A DNA stretch of 43,983 bases from Erysipelotrichales bacterium (GTDB taxonomy: Bacteria; Bacillota_I; Bacilli_A; Erysipelotrichales; Erysipelotrichaceae). The notes beneath the pieces were generated by a model, which worked only from the letters and a program-made list of their open reading frames with translations, made no database searches and was not told the DNA's origin. The stretch lies in contig CAJTJP010000026.1 of the NCBI GenBank assembly GCA_910576855.1, positions 1 through 43,983 of the forward strand, read 5' to 3'. This document shows positions 17,581 through 26,155 of the stretch, one piece after another (the stretch's first letter is position 1; every line of letters begins with the position of its first letter). Made by a program: the position numbers and the translations under genes.

Positions 17581-19155
17581 TTAATGATTAAAGGCGTCCG
17601 GCAAATCATTTTCAATCAAGGCGCAATCTCCTTCACTTACCATTTGTTGAAGCAGGGTTAATGCTTCCTTTGTCGTATCGCAAATATGAATTTGATTTAA
17701 CGGATAGTTTTCATTACACAGCGTGTCATAAATATCACTTGTCTGCTTTTTACCGATCAAGAGAATTACATCTGCGCACCGCAGCATTTTTTTCGCATAG
17801 GCAATATGTGCTTCCTTCGTTTTTTCACCAAGGTCTAAAAAACCCGGAGTCAGTAAAAAGCGCTTATTCGGCATTGAAGCCAATACATCTAAGGCGTAAC
17901 AGGCTCCTTGCGGATTGGAATTATAAGCATCATCCAACAATGTATAGCTGCCCATATTACGTACCTGTAAGCGATGTTCCACATAACGTAATCGTTTGAC
18001 TGCCGCCTTGATTTGTTCCGGCTTGATTTTCATTGACAGTGCCACAGAAACAGCTGCTAAAATATTCAATACATTATGCTCCCCGAGCAATACGGTTTCC
18101 AGTCCAATTTCTCCGCCTGGATACAAAAGCGTAAAACTTGTTCCCTTCGGACTGTATTTGATATGGGCAGCTCTTACATCGGCATCCTCATAATGAATAC
18201 CGTACGTGATCCGCTTCACAAAATGACTGATCGGATAGGAGCGAATATAAGCATTATCGTAATTTAAAACGGCAGTACCGTGAAACGGTAAGCGCTCTAT
18301 CAATCGCATTTTTTCATTGAGAATATTCTCCTGTGTATGAAAGGTTGATAAATGCTGAGGCCCTACTGCCGTGATGATGGCAATCGAAGGCTTGATAAAG
18401 CATGCCAAGTCATCAATTTCGCCTACATGATCCGCCCCCATTTCTGCAATCATCACTTGATGAAGCGAATTGAGCTGGGTTCTTATCGATATCGTCAAGC
18501 CCATCAGATTGTTATAGGAGTGCGGTGTCATATACGTGTAATATTCCTCAGAAAGCAGGGTATGCAGAATATGCTTCACGCTTGTTTTTCCATAGCTTCC
18601 GGTAATTCCGATTTTAATCAAATCATCACGCTGCGCTAAAATGTGCTTGGCATCCTTTACATAGCTGTTTTTGATCGACTGTTCCAACGGCTCACAGATC
18701 AATGCCGAAGCTGATAAAATCATCCACGGCATGAAATAGTAAAACGGCATAGCCAAAATAAATACGGAATCATTCACAAACAGATAGATAAGATACAAAA
18801 GACTGATGCAACAAAGCGTGTGGACGAAAAACAAACGCTTTGCCCGATGAGTAAACACAAGCTTTTTTATATAGGCCTTTTTTTGATCGGCCTTAAAATA
18901 TAAATACGCATAAACACCGATACACAAATACCACAAATATAAATACAGAGGATGTGATACAAAGCACATCGTCCATAGCGGAAGCAATGACAATAAGCGC
19001 TTATAAAAGGCTTTATGATCATTATGAACACACGCCTTCAGCCAAGCGTGATAGCGCTCGCGCTGATAACGATTTTGTTGAAGCATATGAATGGATTCTT
19101 TGATCGGTACATATAAAAAAGCCGCATGAAGGATATAAAATAAAATCAAGTTCAT
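17581..19155 (-). CDS. murF: MurF-like Mur ligase with an N-terminal membrane domain
   Basis: 524 residues. The ATP-dependent ligase core starts near 180 with P-loop ITGSYGKTS (184-192). It is followed by SYNNLMGLTISIRTQL, MIAEMGADHVGEIDDLACFIKPSIAIITAVGPQHL, AVLNYDN and the C-terminal LLDDAYNSNP, all characteristic of MurF, which adds D-Ala-D-Ala to the UDP-MurNAc tripeptide. The normal MurF N-terminal uridine-binding domain (DSR motif) is absent. Instead residues 1-165 contain about five hydrophobic helices (2-17, 54-70, 70-88, 108-126, 131-155) with basic loops. The start overlaps the hydrolase stop codon (ATGA). Linkage to ddl supports the MurF role. A different amide ligase of the Mur family remains possible. 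Confidence 0.82.
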   Translation of the reverse strand: MNLILFYILHAAFLYVPIKESIHMLQQNRYQRERYHAWLKACVHNDHKAFYKRLLSLLPLWTMCFVSHPLYLYLWYLCIGVYAYLYFKADQKKAYIKKLVFTHRAKRLFFVHTLCCISLLYLIYLFVNDSVFILAMPFYYFMPWMILSASALICEPLEQSIKNSYVKDAKHILAQRDDLIKIGITGSYGKTSVKHILHTLLSEEYYTYMTPHSYNNLMGLTISIRTQLNSLHQVMIAEMGADHVGEIDDLACFIKPSIAIITAVGPQHLSTFHTQENILNEKMRLIERLPFHGTAVLNYDNAYIRSYPISHFVKRITYGIHYEDADVRAAHIKYSPKGTSFTLLYPGGEIGLETVLLGEHNVLNILAAVSVALSMKIKPEQIKAAVKRLRYVEHRLQVRNMGSYTLLDDAYNSNPQGACYALDVLASMPNKRFLLTPGFLDLGEKTKEAHIAYAKKMLRCADVILLIGKKQTSDIYDTLCNENYPLNQIHICDTTKEALTLLQQMVSEGDCALIENDLPDAFNH

Positions 19156-19868
19156 AAGAAATACTCCAATATAGCAATAAAGCGCTGCGGCTGATGGAAA
19201 TACGCAAAGTGATCATCAGCATCTAATACGATCAATGTCGCATGCGGCATCAGCTTTTCCATGACTTCTCCCATCCACAGCGGTGTTGCCTCATCCTTTT
19301 CTCCCCATACAAGCAATGCTTCATTCGTTATCTGCGCTAAAAGCGGTCGTAAATCACGCTCTACGCTTTGAACCAAAACACCCTTCATAATATCTGTTGC
19401 GGATTTATAATCAGGACTCCCCATATCAGGTGCCAATGATAAGCGCTTCAACAGCTTATACGTATATACACGCGCATAGTATTTCAATGTTTTCGCTTTT
19501 TTGATACCGGCTGCCCCCGTCAAAACAAGCTTTTTTGCCGGATATCGGTGTGCATACAGCAGCGCGATGCGTGCTCCGAAGGAATGCGCAATGATATTGG
19601 GAGATGAAAGCTTCAGTTCATTTACACATTCATGAATACAAGCAGCATATTCATCAAGACTCCAAACGGTTTTTGGCTCATCACTTTCACCGAAACCCGG
19701 TAAATCTAAATTCAGTACTTGAAATCGCTGTTTGAAATGATCGGCAATAAATTTCATCATTATCATATTCTGACCCCAGCCATGTAACAGCACTAAGGGC
19801 TCCCCTTTTCCTTCCAATGTATAGTGAATCCGATGCTGTTTGCCTGAAATCGTTATCACAACATCCAT
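19152..19868 (-). CDS. Alpha/beta hydrolase
   Basis: 238 residues from the ATG at 19868, chosen because CGGAGGG sits 6 bases upstream; the longer frame lacks a ribosome site. The fold is clear: oxyanion-hole LVLLHGWGQN near 21, nucleophile elbow AHSFGARIALLYAHRYP near 88 (A-x-S-x-G in place of G-x-S-x-G), acid in LVWGEKDEATP near 183, and catalytic His in DADDHFAYFHQPQRF near 214. It is cytoplasmic with no signal. Its stop codon overlaps the murF start, so the two are translated together. The substrate is unknown; coupling to murF hints at a precursor-linked or housekeeping esterase, which is inference only. Confidence 0.85.
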   Translation of the reverse strand: MDVVITISGKQHRIHYTLEGKGEPLVLLHGWGQNMIMMKFIADHFKQRFQVLNLDLPGFGESDEPKTVWSLDEYAACIHECVNELKLSSPNIIAHSFGARIALLYAHRYPAKKLVLTGAAGIKKAKTLKYYARVYTYKLLKRLSLAPDMGSPDYKSATDIMKGVLVQSVERDLRPLLAQITNEALLVWGEKDEATPLWMGEVMEKLMPHATLIVLDADDHFAYFHQPQRFIAILEYFL

Positions 19869-19981
19869 GAAATCCCTCCGTTCCCTTCCTTCTATAATAT
19901 TCAATTGAGGGATGTGCTATGTCTTTTTCAGTTATTGAGAATCGATAAAAAAGACAGGCTGTTGATACATACCTATCACAA

Positions 19982-20010
19982 GATACAGTATGTGTTCTTT
20001 CACCTGTCAA
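19982..20010 (-). promoter_or_regulatory. Possible promoter of the hydrolase-murF-ddl operon
   Basis: On the minus strand a perfect TTGACA (20010-20005), a 17-base spacer and a weak TGTATC -10 (19987-19982). It lies about 115 bases upstream of the hydrolase start in a gene-free gap. A closer TATTAT near 19895 is an alternative -10. Confidence 0.35.
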
Positions 20011-20123
20011 ATTCTACATATATAATCATTTACTGACTGCAAGCTTGATTTTCATATCATAAACATGAATAATCATTTCTTTTATCCTTCGTTTGAAGCA
20101 ATTTCTCATTCATTTTTCTTACG

Positions 20124-20537
20124 TTAAATCTGCCTATACCAAACTGTATTAGCCATAACTACAAAAATTAAAGTGAAAATCCCGATATAGATTAAAAATC
20201 CGATTATACTATGTTCCATCCAATATGCAAAATAAGCGATTGGTAACATTATGACAGAAATAATTGAAAAGTAAATTCCTGTCTGCTTTACAATGCTCCA
20301 GCTATCTATTTCCCATATTACTGAGCTTGCTGCAAATCCCACACCTAATAGTCCGTAAAGAATAGTTTGCACAATGACAGCATTAATTTCATTTCCCATC
20401 ATTGATATGAGTTCGGGTACACAAGGTGTATAATATCCATTTGCCCTACCGAAAGAAGCCAAGATTGTAATTAAATAGCCCATCGCAATTCCAAGCGGAA
20501 GCCCTAAAAGACTACGCTTAATAATTTTCTTTTTCAT
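20124..20537 (-). CDS. DUF3021-type four-helix membrane protein
   Basis: 137 residues with four hydrophobic helices (about 9-28, 50-70, 84-105, 110-130) and short charged ends (MKKKIIKRS). This size, layout and position directly behind a LytTR DNA-binding gene are typical of DUF3021 proteins. In other Bacillota these form two-gene LytTR regulatory systems where the membrane protein restrains the transcription factor. GAGGTGAATGT precedes the start; the gap to the LytTR stop codon is 9 bases. Because the partner gene is frameshifted here, this protein may now have no regulator to act on. Confidence 0.75.
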   Translation of the reverse strand: MKKKIIKRSLLGLPLGIAMGYLITILASFGRANGYYTPCVPELISMMGNEINAVIVQTILYGLLGVGFAASSVIWEIDSWSIVKQTGIYFSIISVIMLPIAYFAYWMEHSIIGFLIYIGIFTLIFVVMANTVWYRQI

Positions 20538-20546
20538 ACATTCACC

Positions 20547-20986
20547 TCATATTCCTAATATCTTTTTTAGTTTCGGAACATAGCGTCTGGATACATATGT
20601 TGTTACCCCATTCGATAATTTAACGCAAATTGTACCTGTAAAACTCAAGTCAAAATTATTGACTTTTTTTAAGTTAATAATTTCCGAATTTGATATACGA
20701 ATGAATTGATCAGTGAGTAGTAGTTTTTCTATCTCATATAACCTAAGTCGAAGAATATATTCCCCTTTATCAGTGACTGCAACAACTTTTCCTGAATTTA
20801 AATAAATACGAATCAAATCTGTCTGTTCCAATATTTCAATTTTTTCATCTTTATACCCGGAAATTATTTGTGAGGCATTTTCTGAAAGTTGTTTACAATG
20901 TTAATCACATCTTCTGTCATTGAAGCAGTCAGTATGATTACTTTGGGATCAATACATGAGCTGTCAATTTTAATTTCGACCTGCAA
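20547..20986 (-). pseudogene. LytTR-family regulator interrupted by a -1 frameshift
   Basis: Read from the TTG at 20986 (AAGAGGTGAT upstream), the frame gives LQVEIKIDSSCIDPKVIILT... and then stops at 20864 with a non-homologous NNFQKMPHK end. The other frame, opening before this point, reads LSENASQIISGYKDEKIEIL and continues without a break into EQTDLIRIYLNSGKVVAVTDKGEY, the LytTR DNA-binding domain (FIRISNSEIINLKKVNNFDLSF, TYVSRRYVPKLKKILGI). The TTG-to-stop distance is 440 bases, one short of 441 for an intact 146-residue protein. A missing base near 20889-20895 restores it. LytTR proteins of this size act as stand-alone regulators with DUF3021 partners. The break may be real or a sequencing error in a short A-rich run. 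Confidence 0.8.
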
Positions 20987-20997
20987 GATAATCACCT

Positions 20998-21026
20998 CTT
21001 TGCTTACAATACCATTATAAGCAAAG
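20998..21026. promoter_or_regulatory. Inverted repeat overlapping the LytTR promoter
   Basis: CTTTGCTTA (20998-21006) and TAAGCAAAG (21018-21026) are perfect 9-bp inverted arms 11 bases apart. They cover the -10 element and reach the ribosome site, a position where a bound regulator would block transcription. LytTR/DUF3021 systems are often autoregulated, so this is a candidate self-operator. Confidence 0.5.
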
Positions 21027-21042
21027 TAGATAATAGTTTCAA
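21014..21042 (-). promoter_or_regulatory. Promoter of the LytTR-DUF3021 pair
   Basis: On the minus strand TTGAAA (21042-21037), a 17-base spacer and consensus TATAAT (21019-21014). The predicted leader to the TTG start codon is only about 20 bases. Confidence 0.8.
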
Positions 21043-21108
21043 TGAGTTTACGATAGTCGGTTGATTTCAACACACAACCGGTCAAAATCCGTTATGAGCT
21101 CTTAATAT

Positions 21109-21144
21109 GAACAGCGGCAGAGAGCTCTCCCTGCCGCGTTGTTC
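21109..21144. terminator. GC-rich hairpin between the histidine kinase and LytTR genes
   Basis: GAACA-GCGGCAG pairs with CTGCCGC-GTTGTTC, with GAGAGCTCTC in the apex. It is much more GC-rich than its surroundings. The T-run after it is poor on both strands, so it may be a weak terminator for the upstream two-component genes or another structure. Confidence 0.5.
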
Positions 21145-21275
21145 TTATACAAAGATAATTTCCTTTTCTGCAATTCCCTTTGCACATGCCTGTTTGTTAT
21201 TCATTTATGCACCATTTTAAGGTGTTTTCCGACTTTAACTGTTTATGATTTTCAAAGTTATATTTAAATATGTTT

Positions 21276-22613
21276 TTAATCCTTTCGCTTCACAATGCGG
21301 AAAATAACGCCTTCACTCGTATTCTCTCCGCTGACCGCATAGCGATTGGCAGTAGCGACCTTCCATACGATGGACAATCCCAAACCGAATTTACCGCCCT
21401 GTCCTTTTTCATACGGCTTAAACAGTACCTTTAAGCGTTCCTCATCAATTGCCGGACCGTCATTTTCAATCGTAAGCTCGTCTTGTTTTAAGACAATTTT
21501 GATTGAACTTTTCGCATAACGCAAGGCATTTTCCATAATATTTTCAACCGTAACGCGCCATGCTTCCTCGACTCCGTCAAAATAAACTTGTTCTGTCAAT
21601 TCCGTTGTTATTTCTATCGTAGGGTGAAGCATTTTATGATTTAAAAGCACGGTTTCAATCACATGCTTCATATCGGTGCGATTCATACCGTGATCCTGTG
21701 ATATTAAATATTCGACACGATTCAAATATAAAAGACTGTGAACCTTTTTTTCCAAACGCTCAGCATTTTCAATAATCACATCAACGCTTTTCTCTAATGT
21801 ATCATACGGATAAATGCCGTCCTTGATGCTTTCTCCGTAAGACTTGATCGTTGCGATCGGTGTTTTCAAATCATGAGAGATATTATGGATCATATCCTCT
21901 TTTGTCTGTTCCTGCTTCTGCAGCTCTCTGCGCATGGAAACAAGCGCTTCTGCTAACTCACCGATTTCATCCTCACGATTGATTTTCAAATCACCGGTCG
22001 ATTTTCCGAGCTTTACCTTTTCAATATAATTTCTGATTTGATTCAGCGGATGAATCAAGGATGCCACCCAAATCATTAGAATAATAAAGAAAAAGCCCAC
22101 AACCATTACGGTAATATTGATAACTGAGGAAACTAAGTCATTACGAAATGATTCCAGTTCTTGATTTCGTGTAAATGATATCAAAAGCTGATTATTATCG
22201 ATCATGACAACGCTGTAATAGGTCTTATCACCGTGGAATGTATAGGTCTGCGGGACGGTCGTTGCCATTTGCGCCTTGTTGTACATATCCTGAAAGCGCG
22301 GAGAGCTGCGATCGATTTCCTCATTAGGCTCTCCTAAATAATAGGCCTTCGAACCGATAATAATGATATTGGTGATTGAGGAATCACCGACATTCAAATA
22401 CAGATATGAATTGTATTCACCGCGCAGCTTTTCCGCAATCGCATTCTGCATTCTCACCAAATCATTAAAGGTTTTGGTCTGAATGACAGTATCGACCTTA
22501 CCGTTCAGATAGACGAAAAAGAAGGCCGCAAAAAAGGTAACGAAGAAAAAGATCAACGCAAATAACTGCTGAGAAAGGGTCAAGCGTTTGATAAATAATG
22601 AAAAGCGCTTCAT
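21276..22613 (-). CDS. Sensor histidine kinase with HAMP domain
   Basis: 445 residues. The first membrane helix is at 15-37, an extracellular sensor of about 125 residues follows (38-160), and the second helix is at 163-188. A HAMP domain (189-240) precedes a HisKA dimerisation box with HNISHDLKTPIATIKS, phospho-acceptor His247. The HATPase domain shows an N-box (ENIMENALRYAKSS), G1 box NDGPAID and GLGLSIVWK. It senses an external or envelope signal and phosphorylates the response regulator whose gene ends 3 bases upstream. The signal and targets are not readable. Loss of the usual GPG in the G1 box (GPA) is a mild variation. Confidence 0.92.
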   Translation of the reverse strand: MKRFSLFIKRLTLSQQLFALIFFFVTFFAAFFFVYLNGKVDTVIQTKTFNDLVRMQNAIAEKLRGEYNSYLYLNVGDSSITNIIIIGSKAYYLGEPNEEIDRSSPRFQDMYNKAQMATTVPQTYTFHGDKTYYSVVMIDNNQLLISFTRNQELESFRNDLVSSVINITVMVVGFFFIILMIWVASLIHPLNQIRNYIEKVKLGKSTGDLKINREDEIGELAEALVSMRRELQKQEQTKEDMIHNISHDLKTPIATIKSYGESIKDGIYPYDTLEKSVDVIIENAERLEKKVHSLLYLNRVEYLISQDHGMNRTDMKHVIETVLLNHKMLHPTIEITTELTEQVYFDGVEEAWRVTVENIMENALRYAKSSIKIVLKQDELTIENDGPAIDEERLKVLFKPYEKGQGGKFGLGLSIVWKVATANRYAVSGENTSEGVIFRIVKRKD

Positions 22614-22616
22614 AGC

Positions 22617-23276
22617 TTAACCTAGACGATAGCCAAAGCCGTAAATCGTATGAATATTCAAATTAGGAAGCTTCTTACGTAAACGACGCAATGTATCATC
22701 AACGACACGATCGCTTCCGTAATAGTTTTCCTCCCATACATTTGTCAGAATCATATCACGAGAAAAGGCAATCCCTTTATTTTTTATAAACATGATCAAC
22801 AAATCAAATTCTTTGGTCGTTAAATCAATTTCCTCACCATTATCAAACACCTTACGCTGTTCCTCATCCAATTCATAACCGTCAATTGCGATACGATTGT
22901 TTTCATTCTTATAAACGCGTTTGATTACATTGTTTACTCTCAACACGAGCTCCTTCGGTGAAAACGGCTTTGTGATATAATCATCACTGCCTTTTTCCAA
23001 TCCGATGATACGATCGAATTCCTTATCGCGTGCCGACATAAAGATGACCGGAATATCGCCTGCCTGCTGCCGTATTTCCTCAATCAAATCAAAGCCGCTT
23101 TTATCATCCAGCATTATATCTAAAATCCACAAATGCACGTCATCATCACTGACGTGTGCACTTGCTTCCTCATATGTATAATAAGAGCGAACCTCATAGT
23201 CCTCTTTTCTTAAATATTGACAAACCAAATCATTGATCGCCACTTCATCTTCTACTACGCAAATAACTTTTTTCAT
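22617..23276 (-). CDS. OmpR/PhoB-family response regulator
   Basis: 219 residues. The receiver domain (1-115) has the acidic pair ED at 9-10, phospho-acceptor Asp53 in LWILDIML, the switch Ser in VIFMSARD, and Lys in DDYITKPFSPKEL. The C-terminal winged-helix domain (about 125-219) shows EIDLTTKEFDLLIMFIKNKGIAFSRDMIL and RVVDDTLRRLRKKL...IHTIYGFGYRLG, the standard OmpR DNA-binding end. It is the first gene of the two-gene kinase operon. No target promoter is evident in the window. Confidence 0.95.
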   Translation of the reverse strand: MKKVICVVEDEVAINDLVCQYLRKEDYEVRSYYTYEEASAHVSDDDVHLWILDIMLDDKSGFDLIEEIRQQAGDIPVIFMSARDKEFDRIIGLEKGSDDYITKPFSPKELVLRVNNVIKRVYKNENNRIAIDGYELDEEQRKVFDNGEEIDLTTKEFDLLIMFIKNKGIAFSRDMILTNVWEENYYGSDRVVDDTLRRLRKKLPNLNIHTIYGFGYRLG

Positions 23277-23436
23277 ACAAACACCTCTCTATCATTGTAT
23301 CGTAAATTGCGATAAAAAAAAAGAGCTTTCTTTCAGTCACTTCATTTTTATACAATTTACTGATTGATTTCCGCATCATTCCCATAATCAAGAGTATTTT
23401 AGACGGCAATTCATTGAAAAATTAAGCGTTCAAGAT

Positions 23437-23458
23437 AAAAGGGACCTAAAGTCCCTTC
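23437..23458 (-). terminator. Terminator overlapping the end of glmM
   Basis: AAGGGAC and GTCCCTT form a 7-bp stem around TTTAG; on the minus strand TTATCTTG follows. The glmM stop codon TAG is in the loop, so translation and termination overlap. It ends the cdaA-cdaR-glmM operon. Confidence 0.75.
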
Positions 23459-24780
23459 TCCTTGATATAGTCAATTACCTGATAAACATACTTTTCGCAT
23501 AATTCATCGGTTTTCGCTTCTACCATAACACGTACAAGCGGTTCTGTTCCGCTCGGTCTTACTAAGATTCTGCCATCCTTTCCCAAGCTGTCGGATACCT
23601 TCTGTACTTCATTTAACAAGCCTTCGTTTTCTAATGCCTTATGCTTATCCTTGACCTCTATATTGATTAAAAGCTGCGGATAAATAAACAGATCCTCACT
23701 GAGCTTGTGCAAGCTTTGTTTCGTTTGTTTCATGATTTCCAGAAGCTTCATCGCAGTAAGTAAACCGTCACCCGTATTCGCATGTTCCTTAAAGATGATA
23801 TGACCACTTTGTTCACCGCCGATTGAATAATTGTATTCATTCATACATTCAAATACATATTTATCACCGACCTGTGTTTGTTCATAGGAAATTCCTTTGC
23901 GATCAAAGGCACGATACAGACCCAAATTTGACATAACAGTCGTTACGACCTTGTTTTCCTTCAGACAATTATGATCGTGCATATAACAGCCGCAGATATA
24001 CATGGTATGATCACCGGTAATCAATTCACCGTTTTCATCAACCGCAATCAAGCGATCGGCATCACCGTCAAACGCAAAGCCGGCATCGAAATCGCCGCTT
24101 TTCATCATTTCCTGCAAGCCTTCGGGATGCGTTGAGCCGCACTTGGTATTAATATTGATGCCGTTAGGCACACTGTGAATCACTTCTACCCTCGCTCCCA
24201 GCTCGCTTAACACCGCTGCAGCACATGAGGTTGCGCTTCCGTTCGCCAAATCAAGCGCAAGCTTCATGCCGGTAAAATCACAGCTCATTAATGATTTCAG
24301 CCATGATTCATAGATTTCCAGTCCTTCATGCCAATCTACAACGCTCCCGAGCGCTTCATTGATTGCCATCGGAATATCACATTCTTTGTCAATATAAGCC
24401 TCAATCTGTGCTTCTACATCAGGATTCATTTTCATTCCCGAGCTGTTGAACAGCTTGATTCCGTTATCATAAAACGGATTATGACTTGCCGATACCATAA
24501 TACCGCAGTCAAAGTGCTCCTTTTGAATTAAAAAGGATACCGCAGGTGTCGGACAAACGCCGAGTAAATAGACCTTTGCGCCTGCAGCACTGGCACCTGC
24601 CGCCAATGCCATTTCAAACATATCACTGGATAAGCGTGTATCCTTACCGATCAAAATTTTTGCGTGACGTGATTTACCGTAATACCAACCGACATACTGT
24701 CCGATTTTCACTGCCATATCTAATGTCAGCGTATCATTGGCACGACCTCTCACTCCGTCTGTTCCAAAGTATTTTCCCAT
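23446..24780 (-). CDS. glmM: Phosphoglucosamine mutase
   Basis: 444 residues from the ATG at 24780 (MGKYFGTDGVRG), with AAGGAG upstream inside the last codons of cdaR; the longer frame is a shadow. GlmM converts glucosamine-6-phosphate to glucosamine-1-phosphate on the way to UDP-GlcNAc. Visible are the catalytic phosphoserine loop VSASHNP (Ser99), the metal loop FDGDADRLIAVD near 239, the sugar-binding GGEQSGHIIF near 322 and the phosphate-binding RPSGTEPLVRV near 407. Translation is coupled to cdaR. In Bacillota CdaR and GlmM both bind and restrain CdaA, so this trio is the core c-di-AMP module. Confidence 0.97.
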   Translation of the reverse strand: MGKYFGTDGVRGRANDTLTLDMAVKIGQYVGWYYGKSRHAKILIGKDTRLSSDMFEMALAAGASAAGAKVYLLGVCPTPAVSFLIQKEHFDCGIMVSASHNPFYDNGIKLFNSSGMKMNPDVEAQIEAYIDKECDIPMAINEALGSVVDWHEGLEIYESWLKSLMSCDFTGMKLALDLANGSATSCAAAVLSELGARVEVIHSVPNGININTKCGSTHPEGLQEMMKSGDFDAGFAFDGDADRLIAVDENGELITGDHTMYICGCYMHDHNCLKENKVVTTVMSNLGLYRAFDRKGISYEQTQVGDKYVFECMNEYNYSIGGEQSGHIIFKEHANTGDGLLTAMKLLEIMKQTKQSLHKLSEDLFIYPQLLINIEVKDKHKALENEGLLNEVQKVSDSLGKDGRILVRPSGTEPLVRVMVEAKTDELCEKYVYQVIDYIKEKGL

Positions 24781-24784
24781 CAAA

Positions 24785-26155
24785 TTACTCCTTATTTTTA
24801 AATTCCAGCTTAGCGGTAGAATTCTCAAGCTCATAGGTTACGAGCTTATTGGTTCCGCTGACGCTCAACGGTATATTATATACACCCGGATCGGTTACGC
24901 TACTGAAATCTGCGATTACCGTAATATCATTCTTTGTCAGTTTATCGATCTGACCCTTAGCACCGATGACCTTCACACTGATCGTACCGCCGCCTTCAAC
25001 CGCTCTGACATCATAAGCCGCATCCGGGGCATTTTTATATTGAATGACGACATCCTTGATGATTTTTGTTTTTGCGTCTTCAACCTTGATATCAATCATT
25101 ACATTTTTAACCGAAGCCTTTGTGACTTTAGACGGCAGATTGATCGGCATCGGAATTCGCTGATCACCGGTCAAATTATTGACAGGAATATAAATCGGTA
25201 ATTCGGTGATGCCTTCCAATACATCCTCAGGCGCATAGATCGTTACCGACTGTGTATCCATTTTATATGACGCAATCGCTTTGTTGTTCGGCATAATACC
25301 GTTCGGCACTAAGGTTATCGGAACCGATTTATTCGGGGTCGTCACCTTGACCTTCGCCTTTACGCTTGACGGCCTGATATCTACGGAAATACGATTTCCC
25401 GACTGGTCATATGCCGCTATCTCCGCATCACTTTCAAAATCAGAATCCACATCGCTGACATCGATCAATGCCTTTACGAATGCGATCTTATTCAATGTTT
25501 CAGAGGAGGCTCTGACGACAACCTCTCCTTGTTCAAACTGCGGCTCGCTTAACGCATATACAGAATCCATTTTACTTGTGTTTACAAAGTCATAACCCAA
25601 GGTAAAACGCTTTGATTCCTTCCGCTTGATGGTTACCACCGCCGTACTCGGCTTGATGATGACCTCAAGTCTTGAGGAAAAGTTTTTAGCCTGCAGCGTT
25701 ACATCATGAGTCCCCTCAGTCAAACCGCTTAAATCAGCTACGATCTGATAATTATCCTGCAGATTCAGCATCTGTAAATCCCCGGAATCTCCGATGACCT
25801 CAACCGTTACATTTTCGGGAATACCGCTGACCTCATAAGCTTGTTCCGATACGATCGTACTTACACTTAAATCATTTAAAGTCTTAACCTCACGATTTGC
25901 CTTAAATAAATCAAAGTCCTCATCACTGCCGACCATAAAACAGAATAAAATCGCTAATATCAACGCAACGAGCTTTCCGTGTTTCTGATTAAACAACAAA
26001 CGATCGATCCAGCTGCTCAGCCAACGAAAGAATTTTGTAACGCTGGTTTCCATATTCGCATATGTGCGGGCGAAGGTCTGACTTTTTTCAGCTATCGCTT
26101 TTGCCAGTTCGGTTTTTCCTTCCGCACTCAGCTGTGATTTCTTTTTCTTAGCCAT
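24785..26155 (-). CDS. cdaR: YbbR-domain regulator of diadenylate cyclase (CdaR)
   Basis: 456 residues. A basic cytoplasmic start of about 60 residues (AKKKKSQLSAEGKTELAKAIAEKS) is longer than usual. One membrane helix lies near 62-78 (LVALILAILFCFMV). The extracellular part carries four YbbR repeats, each ending with strands like 'GTHDVTLQAKNFSSRLEVIIKPSTAVVTIKRKESK' and 'PGVYNIPLSVSG'. CdaR modulates CdaA from outside the membrane. Its start codon overlaps the cdaA stop (TGATG), and its last codons contain the glmM ribosome site, so the three genes are translationally coupled. Confidence 0.92.
   Translation of the reverse strand: MAKKKKSQLSAEGKTELAKAIAEKSQTFARTYANMETSVTKFFRWLSSWIDRLLFNQKHGKLVALILAILFCFMVGSDEDFDLFKANREVKTLNDLSVSTIVSEQAYEVSGIPENVTVEVIGDSGDLQMLNLQDNYQIVADLSGLTEGTHDVTLQAKNFSSRLEVIIKPSTAVVTIKRKESKRFTLGYDFVNTSKMDSVYALSEPQFEQGEVVVRASSETLNKIAFVKALIDVSDVDSDFESDAEIAAYDQSGNRISVDIRPSSVKAKVKVTTPNKSVPITLVPNGIMPNNKAIASYKMDTQSVTIYAPEDVLEGITELPIYIPVNNLTGDQRIPMPINLPSKVTKASVKNVMIDIKVEDAKTKIIKDVVIQYKNAPDAAYDVRAVEGGGTISVKVIGAKGQIDKLTKNDITVIADFSSVTDPGVYNIPLSVSGTNKLVTYELENSTAKLEFKNKE

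Noticed and set aside
20880-20900. Programmed ribosomal frameshifting in the LytTR gene
   Set aside because: No slippery heptamer with a following pseudoknot or stem is seen; a simple one-base loss explains the data.
20864-21085. Separate 73-residue gene upstream of the LytTR domain
   Set aside because: Its first 33 codons lie upstream of the TTG start, partly over the promoter, and the rest is the first half of the LytTR protein before the frameshift.
22617-23276. VanR/VanS-type resistance two-component system next to the wall genes
   Set aside because: General OmpR-type features only; no van genes, and the neighbouring wall genes are in separate operons with terminators.
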